Source: Polytrichum commune
Lineage: Eukaryota; Streptophyta; Polytrichopsida; Polytrichales; Polytrichaceae
Assembly: GCA_950295325.1 (NCBI GenBank)
Contig: OX485803.1
Span: 52,777,554-52,841,553 of the forward strand
Direction: 5' to 3'
Length of the DNA: 64,000 nt
Below the pieces are notes generated by a model, which saw nothing but the letters and a program-made list of their open reading frames with translations, did not search any database and was not told the DNA's origin. Numbering within the stretch: the stretch's first letter is position 1; each line of letters starts with the position of its first letter. The position numbers were made by a program, and so were the translations under genes. Below are positions 1 through 11,168 of the stretch, in pieces.

Positions 1-2188
1 ATCAATCATGAAATGAATAGGCCTTTATCACATGTATAATTTACTTTCCCTTTCCAATGAGAAAGTCATTGAACATTTTTTTCTTTCATAGAATGCAACT
101 CATAATAATCCGACCCTAAAACTCACATCATTGAAGCTAAGGAAATAATGACAATGGATGAAAATGTAAACTGGATGAACCTAATTTTTTTTTTGTCAAT
201 TTGTTCTCTAAATCTTAGGGCCCCCTTGTGTACATTTACTTTCACTCCATATTTCTCAATTGCCTTTTTAAATGTACACACTAAAGAGAAATAAACTCTC
301 TTCCTTGTGTATATAGTATGTACGCTAAGGCCTTAAATAATACCCCTTTTTGCACTCACATGAGTTCATACGATTCACCCTTGATATGTGTTACCCCAAT
401 AAGTGTTAAACTTACCTATGTGTTAAGAAAATTCGAGTACCCAACCAAAAAAACAAAAAAACAAAAAAAAAACACTACTAATTGTTATTTGTTAATTGTT
501 AACAAATTTGATAAAAATCATGCTCCCCTCTTCAATGAATTCACCTCAAAAAGCGTTAATTTGGATGGAAGTGAGGCTATGAAATCTTATAATTTGGATG
601 AAATTTAATTAGGTCCATCATGTATTTGACTTTTGTAGAGAGTGAGATTGGACCCACGATGATTGCACATGGGTTCATCAAGTATGAATTGGAATTTGAT
701 CTAAACAATCCCTACATAACTACATTGAATATGATATTTATTGTCACGTGGTATTTTACGTCACTATGATAACTTTTTGATGGCACTTCTTATGAATAAG
801 TGAACAAATACATTCATGAATGATGGATGATGACTTTTACTTCATCTATTGCCCAAAACCCTACTTGCTCTTGTTTGCCCACTCTTCTTTAAGTTGTGCC
901 ATCTCCACCCTAAGGATTTCTCCTTTCACAATGTGCTTGAGATTTTGCTTGTAGGGTTTCCTTGAGGGTTTCCTTGAGAGTTTTTCTTGAGAGTTTGCTT
1001 GTAGGATTTGTTGGCTTTGTCTATAGGACAGAGACTATGCATCAACTTCTTCGTTTCAAGAGCAAATTTCCTAACCACTTTGTGTTCACACTTGGACGTT
1101 ACTTGTTCTTGTTATTTTTGGTCCACTTTATGTAATGTGGATGTTAACTATAGTTTATATATATATATATAAGTGCTCCCTAAAATACATTGAAAGAAAT
1201 CTAGTTAACTATAGTTATTTCGGTAGTTCTTGATTATTTATTTTAAAATTTTTGGGTGATAAATGAGTAGCTTCAATCCTTGACCTGTATTTGAGAAGGA
1301 GGTGCACAAAATCCAAGAAAGGTTTGGTATAGTGAATAGCCATGAATTGGCATGAGCAAAGTGGATAACTACAATTATAGTCTTTCATAATAAAGGACAG
1401 AGCCTCACGGTTCTAACGTTTTCTTGTTCTGAAACATCAAGCATTTGCAAAGTTGCTCTGAAACAATTTACCACGTGCTCTTAAACTTCAAGCATTTGTA
1501 GAAACAATAAGCTATGATTTGTCGTCGTGTCAAAATGAAACATGTGCAACCTCCGACTCAACTAAAGTTGGTTCTAGCATTGAATCCCTTTAATCTTTGA
1601 CCTTGAATCTTCGATTGTATCGAAGCATGAGCAACTTCTAATTCTCCTCACTTAGGTGCACCTCCTCATCATGAGAATGTGGATCTCACCTTTGCAACTT
1701 GAACAGATGCTTCACTTGGATCAACGCCAAAGATGTGCACAAGAATCTCATCAAACTACTTCATATTTGTTCTTTCATTACGCATAGATATAAGATAACA
1801 TTTATATCTTGTGTATTTTCATCCTTTATTTATACGAGTGTTACTGTTTTATATTCCAAAGTCACATATGTGTCATTCATAAAAGTGTTACAAAATTGTC
1901 TACGCTACCCCTGATGAGTGTTAAAGTATTAATACCACATAAGTGTTACAAGTTTCCTTGTTTCGAAGTGTTCAGATTTATCGAGGGTAAATTTTATACC
2001 GTATGAAGAGTCCACCCCTTGGGGCATGTGCTCAAGCTCAAGCTTCCAAGTTTGGTGGGCCATAATACGTATCCTTCCATGTGCCTAAAATGGTAGAGCT
2101 TGATTCCTTCTTATTTTAAATTGTTTGATTTTTGAATATTTATGTATTTATATTATGGATAAAATTTATAGTTCAAGTCCAAACTCTA
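1..2188. other. AT-rich intergenic DNA, no gene seen
   Basis: Only short chance reading frames occur here, with no recognisable domain or splice-linked coding signal. The stretch near 215-292 is a copy of a dispersed repeat also seen near 41792-41860 (shared core around GGCCCCCTT and AAATGTACACACTAAAGA). A short (TA)n run lies near 1157-1171. Confidence 0.6.
215..292 (+). repeat. Dispersed repeat, copy 1 (partner near 41792)
   Basis: The segment shares GGCCCCCTT, a T/C-rich middle and the ending AAATGTACACACTAAAGA with 41792-41860 in the same orientation. Nothing identifies the family; it could be the edge of a larger mobile element. Confidence 0.5.
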
Positions 2189-2299
2189 CCATAGTAGTGT
2201 TATGTGGGATTGACGTTATTCCACATAGTATTCCCCACATTAAAACTGAATGTGGAAAATATATGAGAATATTCTCAATCCCACACAACATTGTTATGG
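2189..2299. repeat. 111-bp imperfect hairpin
   Basis: The left arm beginning CCATAGTAGTGTTATGTGGG pairs with a right arm whose reverse complement begins CCATAACAATGTTGTGTGGG. Roughly four fifths of positions agree over about 50 bases per arm, leaving a loop of a few bases (AAAACTG). Both strands carry mirrored reading frames because of this symmetry, so those frames should not be taken as genes. It could be a tiny MITE or a microRNA-precursor-like foldback; no clear target duplication was found. Confidence 0.6.
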
Positions 2300-2923
2300 A
2301 TCTGACTAATGTTATGTGAATAACTATAATATTAGTCTCCTTATTGAATTGATGGCAAGAGTTATGGGACTCCATGGATTAGGTGGGAAGTTTCTGAACC
2401 AGTACACTATGAGTTGATTTAGTTAATTTTTTTTTATCAAAATAGAGAGCCGTCTGCAGTAAACTTTTAAACTGCAGTGTGGCCTAAGTGTAGAATTTTC
2501 ATGTAATTGTAATCTCCCTATGCAATCTAATGTAACCTTTGCTGTGCTTCCTCCTCAACAATCATTATGCAATTGGATCGGTTTGGTTTTTTAACACCTA
2601 TCGAGGGTGTAATAATAGAATCTGACCCCTTATAGGTTGGTTGTTGATTCATCCCAATTTAAGCTCACGAAACTAATTTGGGGTTTCTAACCTCAATTTA
2701 GAGATAAAATCAATTAAAATGACAATACCCAAGCTCTAATAGTAATCAAAATTTCCATCTTGATAGGTGTTGTGAACATTCACCCCAATTGGATTTTATA
2801 AGGAGCTAGTAGCAATAAGAGATTTTTAATTCTAGATCTAGTTATTTGGTTCCACCTAAGTTTGCTACATTCCCTCAATGGATGTGTTAGTATCATTTAC
2901 ACAACTTGCATGTACCTAGTAGC

Positions 2924-3760
2924 CCCAACTAGGGTGGGGGGTCCTTGGACCTTGTTGTATGGGTACCTCCACGGGTAGGTCACTTAGTGCATTTTAAAAA
3001 CGATGTGCGGCATAATATAGAGAGGATTAAAATCATTTGAAATAAAAATTATAAAGGAATTCCAAATAATGAAGGGGCCATTAAATGTAGACAATCCCAT
3101 TATAAGTAAGTTAGATGGACATAAAATGTGGGCCATTATTTTTTTGTAAAATTAATATAGGGGCTGAAGATAAGGATCCTAGAAGGTATGTTTAGTATGT
3201 TTGCTATGGTCTCCTATGTGTTTTCTTCATAACTTTGTTTGCAATGATATTATTGTTTGCACCCTTCTTTGTTTCCATGGTTTCCCTTAACACTCGTCAA
3301 TGCGTTAGGAAGTAGATTAGCTTTTATTACTTAAAAGGAATATAGAGTACAAAAAATTGCAGTGACTTGGACAATATAAGTAATGGAAGGGTGCAAACAA
3401 ATGGGCCATTTTTGAAATTTAAGTAATTATAGGGAGGTTTTAATTCAGCCCTTGAAGGTAAATAGCCCCAAAACAAAAAACCCCCAGCCGCACGTGGTGC
3501 ACAAAAATGCCTTAGAGTGACCTACCCGTGGGTACCTCAAAGCCCTTTGGGGGGATACCATGTCCGGTATCTTCAAGGCACTAGTGGCTAGCTAGGAACT
3601 AGTATAGTGTGTCACTATACTGCCCATCCTCGAAAGGGGAGAGTAGTAATGCCCCAATGTCCCCTTGTCCGGTGGGCATCGGGTCATTGACATTACGAAC
3701 GGACACTTTATTCACGCCGGCCCCTTGCTAAAAAGGGACCGGAGTTTCTATCTATCTATC
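2924..3760 (+). mobile_element. Short non-LTR retroelement (SINE or 5'-truncated LINE) holding a nested MITE
   Basis: A 13-bp direct repeat TGTACCTAGTAGC flanks the segment at 2911-2923 and 3761-3773, which is the expected target-site duplication of target-primed reverse transcription. The 3' end carries a short simple tail, (TCTA)n, at about 3747-3760, which sets the orientation as +. Removing the nested MITE and its target duplication leaves about 268 bp of GC-richer sequence. I could not find a convincing pol III A/B box, so a SINE and a truncated LINE end both remain possible. Confidence 0.65.
2970..3530. mobile_element. hAT-like MITE, 561 bp, nested in the retroelement
   Basis: Terminal inverted repeats of about 45 bp begin CACGGGTAGGTCACT on both sides (15 of 15 identical, then diverging, both ending GTGCGGC). 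An exact 8-bp duplication GGTACCTC flanks the element at 2962-2969 and 3531-3538. An 8-bp target duplication with a CA-starting terminus is the usual pattern of hAT elements. The AT-rich interior has no transposase frame, so it would be a non-autonomous derivative. Confidence 0.75.
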
Positions 3761-3773
3761 TGTACCTAGTAGC

Positions 3774-5619
3774 TTCTTCAAACCTCAATGGAACTGTATC
3801 CTAGGTTTATCCTTGAACTTATATTATGGGCATGGATAAGTTAAAAAAGACCGAAAACGATGAATGACCACTATTGGTACACTAGACTAAGGGTAGAATG
3901 ATTCTTGTGTGGATCCTAAACGACTGATTATAAAAGTGGTGGCCCAAAAAGGATGTAGTGAAAGGTGGGATACAGTGAAAGGTGGGTTGCAATGATAGTG
4001 GGATGCAATGATTGGCCAAATATGTGTTGTTTCACACTACTTGCAATCACTTTTGGGTGCTATTGAGTTAACCATTTGTGTGTATTCATATGTACATAGG
4101 ATATTTAGATGCTCAAATTAAAGAGACTCTGCTATACAAGTGGGGGTTTGACTTGCCTCTTTGAGAAAACGTAACTAATTATGTACATGGGATAAAATTG
4201 TGAAACAACTTGCATTCCTCATCACTTCCTCCACTCCACCTCTGAAAGGTATAGCACAAATTTCAAGCCACTCTTTCTGGCCAAATATACTAGTTTTCAC
4301 TGTTTTTCGTATTTCTACCTTAGTTTTGCAGTAGATATGATGAAAAAGCAACACCCAGAGTGATCTATTTCCATGTAAAATAACGACAAGGAGCGTGTGT
4401 TGGCCTTGCTGCATTTGGGGCCATTGGTTCAGCCAGATGCTTATTGCTGTCTGTGACCTCCACACGAATGGAGGTCTTCCCACGTGTCAAGTACGGAGAA
4501 AAGTTTTATTGATTCTTGAATACAACCATCTATCACATGAAAGGAAAGGCGACAATAATGAGTCATACACACTTTTTAGGTTCGGTTTCACTTTCACTTT
4601 CACAATTCTATGTGACGTTTTCTGTGTGACCATGGCAAGAAAGAGATAACCTCGCACATCTAGGCAGTACATTGCACCCCGATATCCTTGGTTCCAGTGA
4701 TCAAGAAACAATCCCATTGGAAATGGTTACTTTTTCCTGGAACACAAGAATGCCACCTTGTTGAAGTGCTTGGCCTGAGGCTTTTAGTCATATCCTGCAG
4801 TTGACAGTTGGAAAGACAACCTTTTCCTCTGCACAAAAGTGGTGGAGCTTTCAAGACAGAATATCAAAGTTCAATCAATGACAGCCGCCGAAATGGCATT
4901 TATCTTGGTGCTAGTAAAATGTGGGTGTGGGCACACTTCCTGATACTGCGCTAAATCATAATGGCTAATATCTTTTGTGTTAGTTCAAAAGTTTCATAAT
5001 TTCATCCAACCCAGTCTGTCACTTTATCAACATCCCGAAACCGGATAATCCACTGCTGCCAATGCACATCTGTCAATACCTATTCACAAGGAGGAAACGT
5101 AAATGCCCACCCACATCACAAACTAAGGTATTCTACCAAATTTACTTTTGTGTCAAAATGTGATTTGTACCAAAAAAAAACTAGTTTTTAAGATTAGTTG
5201 TTTGAGCCTGTCGCACTGCAACAAGCTCCATTCTAGTTGTTGCTTGCTGATTTGTTAACGTATATCCAGGCCTTCTCCACAACTTGCTTACACGCTACTC
5301 AATCAACCACTTCCATGCAATATTATATGCAAGATATTATATGCAATAAGATTGTGGTCTATAATTATCATGTGCAAACACCCTAGTGCATTCTGCAAAA
5401 CTCCATAAAATCTCAAGAAATCTGTAACAAATGAACTCTCCCAATGCAATATTATCAACATGAAGTCAAGGACTGTGGATTTGTAACCTTGAAGCCATGT
5501 GAAAGGCATTTAAAGTTTCAGATTGCATAATCTTAAGCTGAACATCCTAATTTCCATTCATGATCCTCCAGTTTCTATTGTTGTATGGATTCAAGTGTAA
5601 GTTCTTTCGTTCAAGAGTA
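3774..5619. other. Intergenic, nothing recognised
   Basis: No domain, splice-linked reading frame or clear repeat was found. Several frames of 60-100 codons overlap on opposite strands near 4.2-4.9 kb, which argues against any of them being real. Confidence 0.5.
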
Positions 5620-5699
5620 ATTGGCTCCTTCGAACCTTCTCCCTTGCTATAACCTTGAAATTCTCACCCAACGCCATGTAGTTAGTAACTGCAAACAAC

Positions 5700-5974
5700 A
5701 TAGAACCAAAGATAGCAAACTACAACCATCCCAACCGTCCTCAACCATGCCTTGTATTGTAGTTGGTAGTTGTGGTTGTCATCAGTGCACCTTATCTCAG
5801 CTTATTCCTCAAAAATAGAGCCAAAGAAAGTAACCTAACTTATAGCCATCAACACTTGGTTGTGTGTAACTTATAGTTTAAATCCCACTTATAAAATCCC
5901 TTCCTTCATCAAGGAGGTTTAAACATTACACACAACCACGGTGTTGATATTTAGGTATGGGTTACTTTCTTTAG
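5700..5974. mobile_element. Foldback MITE family 'ACACACAACCACCG', copy 1
   Basis: A hairpin at 5823-5974 has arms starting AAAGAAAGTAACC and containing ATCAACAC..GGTTGTGTGTAA. The part at 5700-5830 matches 6700-6860 closely (ATAGA.CCAAAGA.AGCAAACT...CAATGCACCTTATC). It is therefore a second, rearranged member of the element at 6424-6906. Confidence 0.55.
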
Positions 5975-6423
5975 CGCTAATGTTATGAGTTCCCATATGC
6001 AGATGAATCTGATTCCAAAAATTATCTTTAACATGTCAAAGACCTCCTGAAATTCTCTCTGCAATTGAAGTTCCTCCAATTTGTAAAACCCCCTTCCAAA
6101 AAAACCAAAAGGCCTACTAAAACTGCACAAGACTTGCACGCACCTTGCAGTGATCTCAGTGTTGCAAAACCTGTGGCAAGTTGTGCTGACATTGTGAGAC
6201 AGCAGAACTTTTTCTTTGTTCCGCAAAATTCTGTTTCATGGCAAACATCAAAGCATGCATGCATGCATTCTGACACCAAACTTCAGAGGATGAACACAAA
6301 ATGCCAACACAGTTTAATGTCTACATCTCAAAAACCTCATGAGTACAGGACCAGTGAGTTGCAGGCTGCAAGTTATAGTTTGAATTCCGTTGTGAAAGTG
6401 TAGAAGTCTCCTCCTAAATTCAA

Positions 6424-6906
6424 GGTGCGCTTACACACAAACACCGCGGTGGTTGAGACTCATGTGCTTCGGGCCCACTTTCAACCACATCTATGGTTTT
6501 TTTTTTTTTTTTTCGTTTCCGCACAACTACCCTTGTAATTGAAGAGTGAATTCGACTTCAACGATCGTCCCTCCTATTGGTGCAATCTGTGGAGTGGACA
6601 CAAGCAAATTATGAATTCTAGTGGAGAGTTTGTTTGAAAGTGATTGCCTCCCGTAAAGCCTCTACCATGCTTTGGCCTTGAGGTTCTCTCTCGGTGCCAC
6701 ATGGCAATAGAGCCAAAGAAAGCAAACTGCAACCTTCACAACTACTCCCAACTACACCTTGCATCATTGTTGGGCACGTTATTAGAGTAGTTGTAATTGT
6801 AGTTGTTATCAATGCACCTTATCCCTCCTCATCCAACAAAAATAGAACCAAAGAAAGTAAAATACAACCATCAACCACCGAAACGGTGGTTGTGTGTAAA
6901 CGCACC
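6424..6906. mobile_element. Foldback MITE family 'ACACACAACCACCG', copy 2
   Basis: Inverted ends GGTGCGCTTACACACAA and TTGTGTGTAAACGCACC are followed inward by CACCGCGGTGGTTGA-type sequence. The interior shares about 130 bp with copy 1 and holds a 23-base poly-T run near 6490-6513. I see no transposase and no certain target duplication, so the superfamily is unassigned. Confidence 0.55.
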
Positions 6907-7017
6907 GTCACAATTTCATCGAAGCAACGGAATCCTCGATATAATGATGATACTGGACCTAGGTAGCATAGAATCTAACTTAAATGCGCAATCAATCTCT
7001 GGATTTACGCCAGAGAT

Positions 7018-7036
7018 TAGGGTTTAGGGTTTAGGC
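7018..7036 (+). repeat. Interstitial telomere-like motif (TTTAGGG)n
   Basis: Two and a half copies of the plant telomeric unit TTTAGGG occur in tandem. Such short telo-boxes are common in plant promoters and are not evidence of a chromosome end. Confidence 0.5.
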
Positions 7037-7269
7037 CACGGACAGTTTCGGAAGGTTAGGGTTACCTCTCATACTGTAAGTCTATCTCTGGAATGACAGT
7101 GCAGTCACCGAAGAAAGCTTGATTCGAGAAGAATCCATTAGCGCCGCAACTGCATCCCGAGCAAACAGACACACGTTCCGAAGAACTTCTTTTTTGTAAG
7201 GCATGTGGGCCTTATTTGGTCGCTCTTCTTAGTGAAACACCTATGTTTGTAAGTAGAAATTGACACCAG

Positions 7270-7660
7270 AAACACATCATGAGATTGAACTATGTGCATA
7301 AAACATATACACCATTCTAGGCTCAATTGTGAACATCAAAATTGGGGGAGGGCATGCTACGCAATAGCTTCGCAAGAGAATCTTCACTTTGGACTCTCAT
7401 AAGTTTCGCATCTCAACTCCGATTCTGGATGAGGCAATTCCAACTCGATTTGCACTTGCTGACTGGATGGTACGATGTGATTGGACTATTTGCACAAAAT
7501 AAAGACACCATTCTAGGTGCAATGGTGAGCATCACAATTGGAAGGGCATTCTATACAATGCAGAGAAAGAGAATCTTCACTTTGAGTTCGTACACCTTTC
7601 GCATCTCAACTCCGATTCTGAAACTTGAAATGACAATCTTCGCGATTCGCAAGCGCTAAC
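7270..7660 (-). repeat. Dispersed repeat family 'GGTCATATAGGTCCCC', two tandem copies
   Basis: Two units of about 200 bp follow one another. Each has GATTG(A/G)ACTAT.TGCA...CCATTCTAGG.. and later GAGAATCTTCACTTTG and CGCATCTCAACTCCGATTCTG. They align with the reverse-oriented copy at 39535-39830 (GATTGGACTATGTGCTCAAAA...ATCTAGGTTCAA...AATTGGGGG) and with + copies at 13447-13660 and 35575-35905. Family unknown; no coding capacity. Confidence 0.55.
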
Positions 7661-9954
7661 TGGATGAGACAGATCCTAAACCGATCCAATAATCTCAAAT
7701 GTTTCTGGAATTGGAAGTGCCTAGCACAATAGGTAGGGCTACTTACCTTGCTGCACAGGAGGCATCAAGACCACAAAGTCTTCAACCTTAAACCAAAATA
7801 TTCCAATCTTGGAGCCGCCCCATAAAATAAACTACAAACTGTAACTTGTCATATGATTTGCCTCATGATTAAGTTTGGTCGAATGCCGCTCCTGTTCAAG
7901 TACTGCTCACTTCGTCATCACCACAACAGGAGTAAACTTACGTAAGAGGGCGGTTCCAAGTTCCCAATGTAGGAAGCAGCGGATTGCAAGCGCCACCGTC
8001 GGAGAGTGTCATATGGGTGGGACCCAATCAAAATATCAGCAAAAAGTAGATGTAGGGTTAACTTAAAGTAGGACTTAAGCACAGGAATGCCGCTGCGTCA
8101 GACATCTCGATCTGCTTCCTGAGGCTAGCACATGCCCTGAAGGCGGTAAGATCGAATCATTATAACTTGTAAGTTAGGTGATAAAGGAGGCACCGTCCGT
8201 TATCAACTGCCATCATAAGGGCTTTCTTGTTTTCATGTACTTACAACAACTAATTACCCATCTTTCTCCATATACCTTGAACTTACAGTTTCTTAGAGAT
8301 TCCAAGCTGTAATAAGTACAGAGGGCCCTGGAGAAAGGTACTTAGGGATTTTCAGCTACCCTGACCACCTAGTATGTAAGTACATCTCATATGGACAAAT
8401 GATATGTGTGACACGTGCATGCCATAGATAGGAATACGGCCGCTGGCAAAGGCATTTGGAGCCATTGAAATTTGAGCAGAAATGATCATGTTGAGGCTCT
8501 GAAAAGGAGATGTAACATAAGTACTTAATAAGTGAAATGGCAATGGGCATGGTCAGTCAAGGTCAGCCTATGAATCACTTAGGGTTTATTCGGGTTTAGG
8601 AATGTATGATATGGCAGTAGCTGTCGTGATTGATGCTACCATCATCATGTTGCAATACTAATAGCCTGCCTCATGTGGTAACATGGATGGGTGGGTAGAT
8701 TTGTTTCAAGATGTCTCTTTCGGGGTGCCACTCTGGTTATGACGGAGTAGGTATGTAGCCTGCTAGGAAGAGAAGAGGAGGATGCATACGGGCAACTTGC
8801 AGGTGATGGGTTAAGTTAGATAGGTACGAGAGAAGACAAAAGGGGGTGATGTAGCAATCTCTTGGACAACAGTAGCACCGTGGTGCTTGTGGTGGCTTTT
8901 TCCATCGATTGTTGCTTTCTTCAACTGCTGCTACTGTAAGTAGTAGTACTCTCCGTAATTTATTGGTTCCTTAGCCAACGAGTCCCTTAAGTTTCTGCAG
9001 GTTAGCCTTGTCAAAGAGTAGCAAGCACCCCTTGTTCTTGTTCTTCTTCGGCGCACGACTTTACTCAGATTAGTTCATGGAGCATGGACTGCGGATGCAA
9101 TTGGTCATCTTGTTTAGTTGGCCCTATTCCATTCTTTTGCAGGTTTTTGCAGGTTTTGCAGGACTTTTGAATAATTCAAGGCGGTGCTCTTTGCAATCTG
9201 GGTGTTGTTGATGCCTTTGCTCACGTTGAATTAATTTTTTTTCAGGTGCTCCTCCTCCTCCTCTCCGTAATCTGCTTTCAAGTTTCTCATTGTGAGTATT
9301 TCAACATGTGTAGATTCATGGTGGGCTCCGAACTATTTTTTATGCGGCGCTTATCTCTGCCGGACCTTGCAGCCTTGCATCATGATGATGATGTCTCTGT
9401 TTGTATTGTAGCATTGCCCTAACCTCATCAGCAGGGGATATTGGTCGCATATTATTATTCGAGTGTTGCAGATGATCTTGGGGCTAGCCGAAACATCATC
9501 CTGATTTAGAGATCTGCCTTTCTTAGTAAGTGGCAGACCTTTCCAGTGGAGACAACATAAATTTTAGCTGCTGCTGCTGCCATTTGTAACTCAGAAGGGC
9601 TGGTGGGTTGGTTTCGTTTACAACTAAATCAAGTTCAAATTCATATTCCGTTGTGAGGAATTGGGTGGATACTTAAGCTTTCTTTTTTCTCACCATTTCT
9701 AACCCATCGTGTCCGCCAGTTCCAGGCTCCACTTTCCACATCGCCCGCACATCGGATTATACCTCGTGATCCGGCCGGCTTCAGGAATTCGGTGAGTTTT
9801 TGCATATGAAGGATTGGGGATGGCAATGGGGGTGCTCAGCGAATTGTGTAGAAAACTGTGTAATTTGTTTACAGGCGTCCATAAAGTGGCTTCATCTGAC
9901 TCTCCTGGAGCATATTCTGGCCATGGCCGAATCTGGAGCTTTTGCTCTAGATTC
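7661..9954. other. Region upstream of the transporter gene, no coding exon recognised
   Basis: From about 8.8 kb the sequence becomes richer in CT- and TG-rich stretches than the DNA to the left, as in plant 5' leaders and promoters. No reading frame here shows a known domain. An untranslated upstream exon of the gene at 11169 could lie here but cannot be placed from sequence alone. Confidence 0.4.
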
Positions 9955-9962
9955 TATATAAG
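9955..9962 (+). promoter_or_regulatory. Candidate TATA box
   Basis: TATATAAG follows CTCTAGATTC about 1.2 kb upstream of the transporter start codon. It could serve the gene if the leader is long or holds an intron; nothing else supports it. Confidence 0.25.
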
Positions 9963-10740
9963 TTGGGCTTTCTGTCTTAAATGAGCCGGGCGGAGATTCC
10001 AGTGTCAGAGCTGTTTGTCTCTTTCCTATGAACTTCCTTTGGTGGGTATCTATCTTTCACGGTACAGCTTCCGACTGCTGAATAAAAAGCTTCAGGGGAG
10101 TGAATTCGTTGGGTAGATTAGAATCATAGGGGCTGCATCTTTCCTGACCTTTTTCTTATCACGCCATATTGAGTGGGACATACCTTCAAATTTGTTGATT
10201 ATGGTCAAAGAGGAAGGACTCCAGGTAGTGAAGTGAGTGTTTCCCAATTTTCAATGCAATTCATGTCACCTTCTAAGATGAACATTTGCAGGAACTGAAG
10301 CTTCTGTTGAATTTTGCAATTCGTGGCTGCTCTGACCAGGGAGCATATGTGCGTCTGTCTGTGTGCCTGTCCTAGGGATTGATTGACTTGAGAAGAAGCT
10401 ACCACCAGGTTTTTTAACATTTCTGCGGGCTTCTGCTGTTGGCTGCACCAGATAACTGTTGATTAGGATGTGAAAATCCACATGACTTTTGGAGTAACAT
10501 AAGTGACAGATACCAAGACATCTATTGCACAGAGTTCTGTGCGATAAAATGCGACCGTGGGCAACAACTGTGGATGATAAATGCAGGAGTTAGAAGTTCA
10601 GTGCACTGCACTGTGAGGAATCAGTCAGCTTATGAAACTGTTGGGTGGGCGGTCAGCATGTCTCTTGCACATGTTGGCCAGCCAGACCATCTTGGTTTAG
10701 AGATCTGCTTTTAGGACAAACTTCTAGCTGCCATTTAGTT

Positions 10741-11080
10741 GCCATCCGAATTCGTATTCTGGATTTTGCAAAGGAGCCAACCAAGCATGCCATTATGAAA
10801 AATTCTAGTGAGCTCTGCCCTTCCTTCTTGTCAATCTAGAAACGAGGTCTTTCCAAATCTTGCGGCTAGGCTAGGCTGTTGTGAAGTCAATTAATGCCCT
10901 GTTGAAGCCATTTGCCCCAAATTCGTATTCCGGAATTTGCTCACACAGGAGCCACACGCGCATGACATTTCCAAAAAAACCTAGGACTCTTGCCCCTCCC
11001 TTCTTGTCAATTAAGAAACAGGATCCTTCTGATTCTTGCGTGTTGTGAAGTCAACTGTTGCCCTGTTGATGTCACTTGCC
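10741..11080 (+). repeat. Tandem duplication just upstream of the transporter start
   Basis: Two units of about 170 bp lie side by side. Each contains AATTCGTATTC(T/C)GGA.TTTGC, then GGAGCCA.., then CCTTCTTGTCAAT, then TTGTGAAGTCAA, then GCCCTGTTGA. They have diverged by substitutions and small indels. The second unit ends about 90 bp before the ATG, so the duplication sits in the proximal promoter or 5' leader. Confidence 0.7.
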
Positions 11081-11168
11081 TGCCCAATTATATGACTTGG
11101 GGTCGTTCGTGGCTAGCACATTGGTTGGTAACATTTGTGCCCTGGGTTAACATCAAAATCCTCAGGCC

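Noticed and set aside
2125-2375. Small proteins of 64-69 residues on both strands
   Set aside because: They arise from the 111-bp hairpin symmetry and show no coding character.
4175-4854. Host gene on the minus strand
   Set aside because: Overlapping frames on both strands, no recognisable motif and no consistent splice pattern.
7018-7036. Chromosome-end telomere
   Set aside because: Only two and a half TTTAGGG units are present, surrounded by ordinary sequence.
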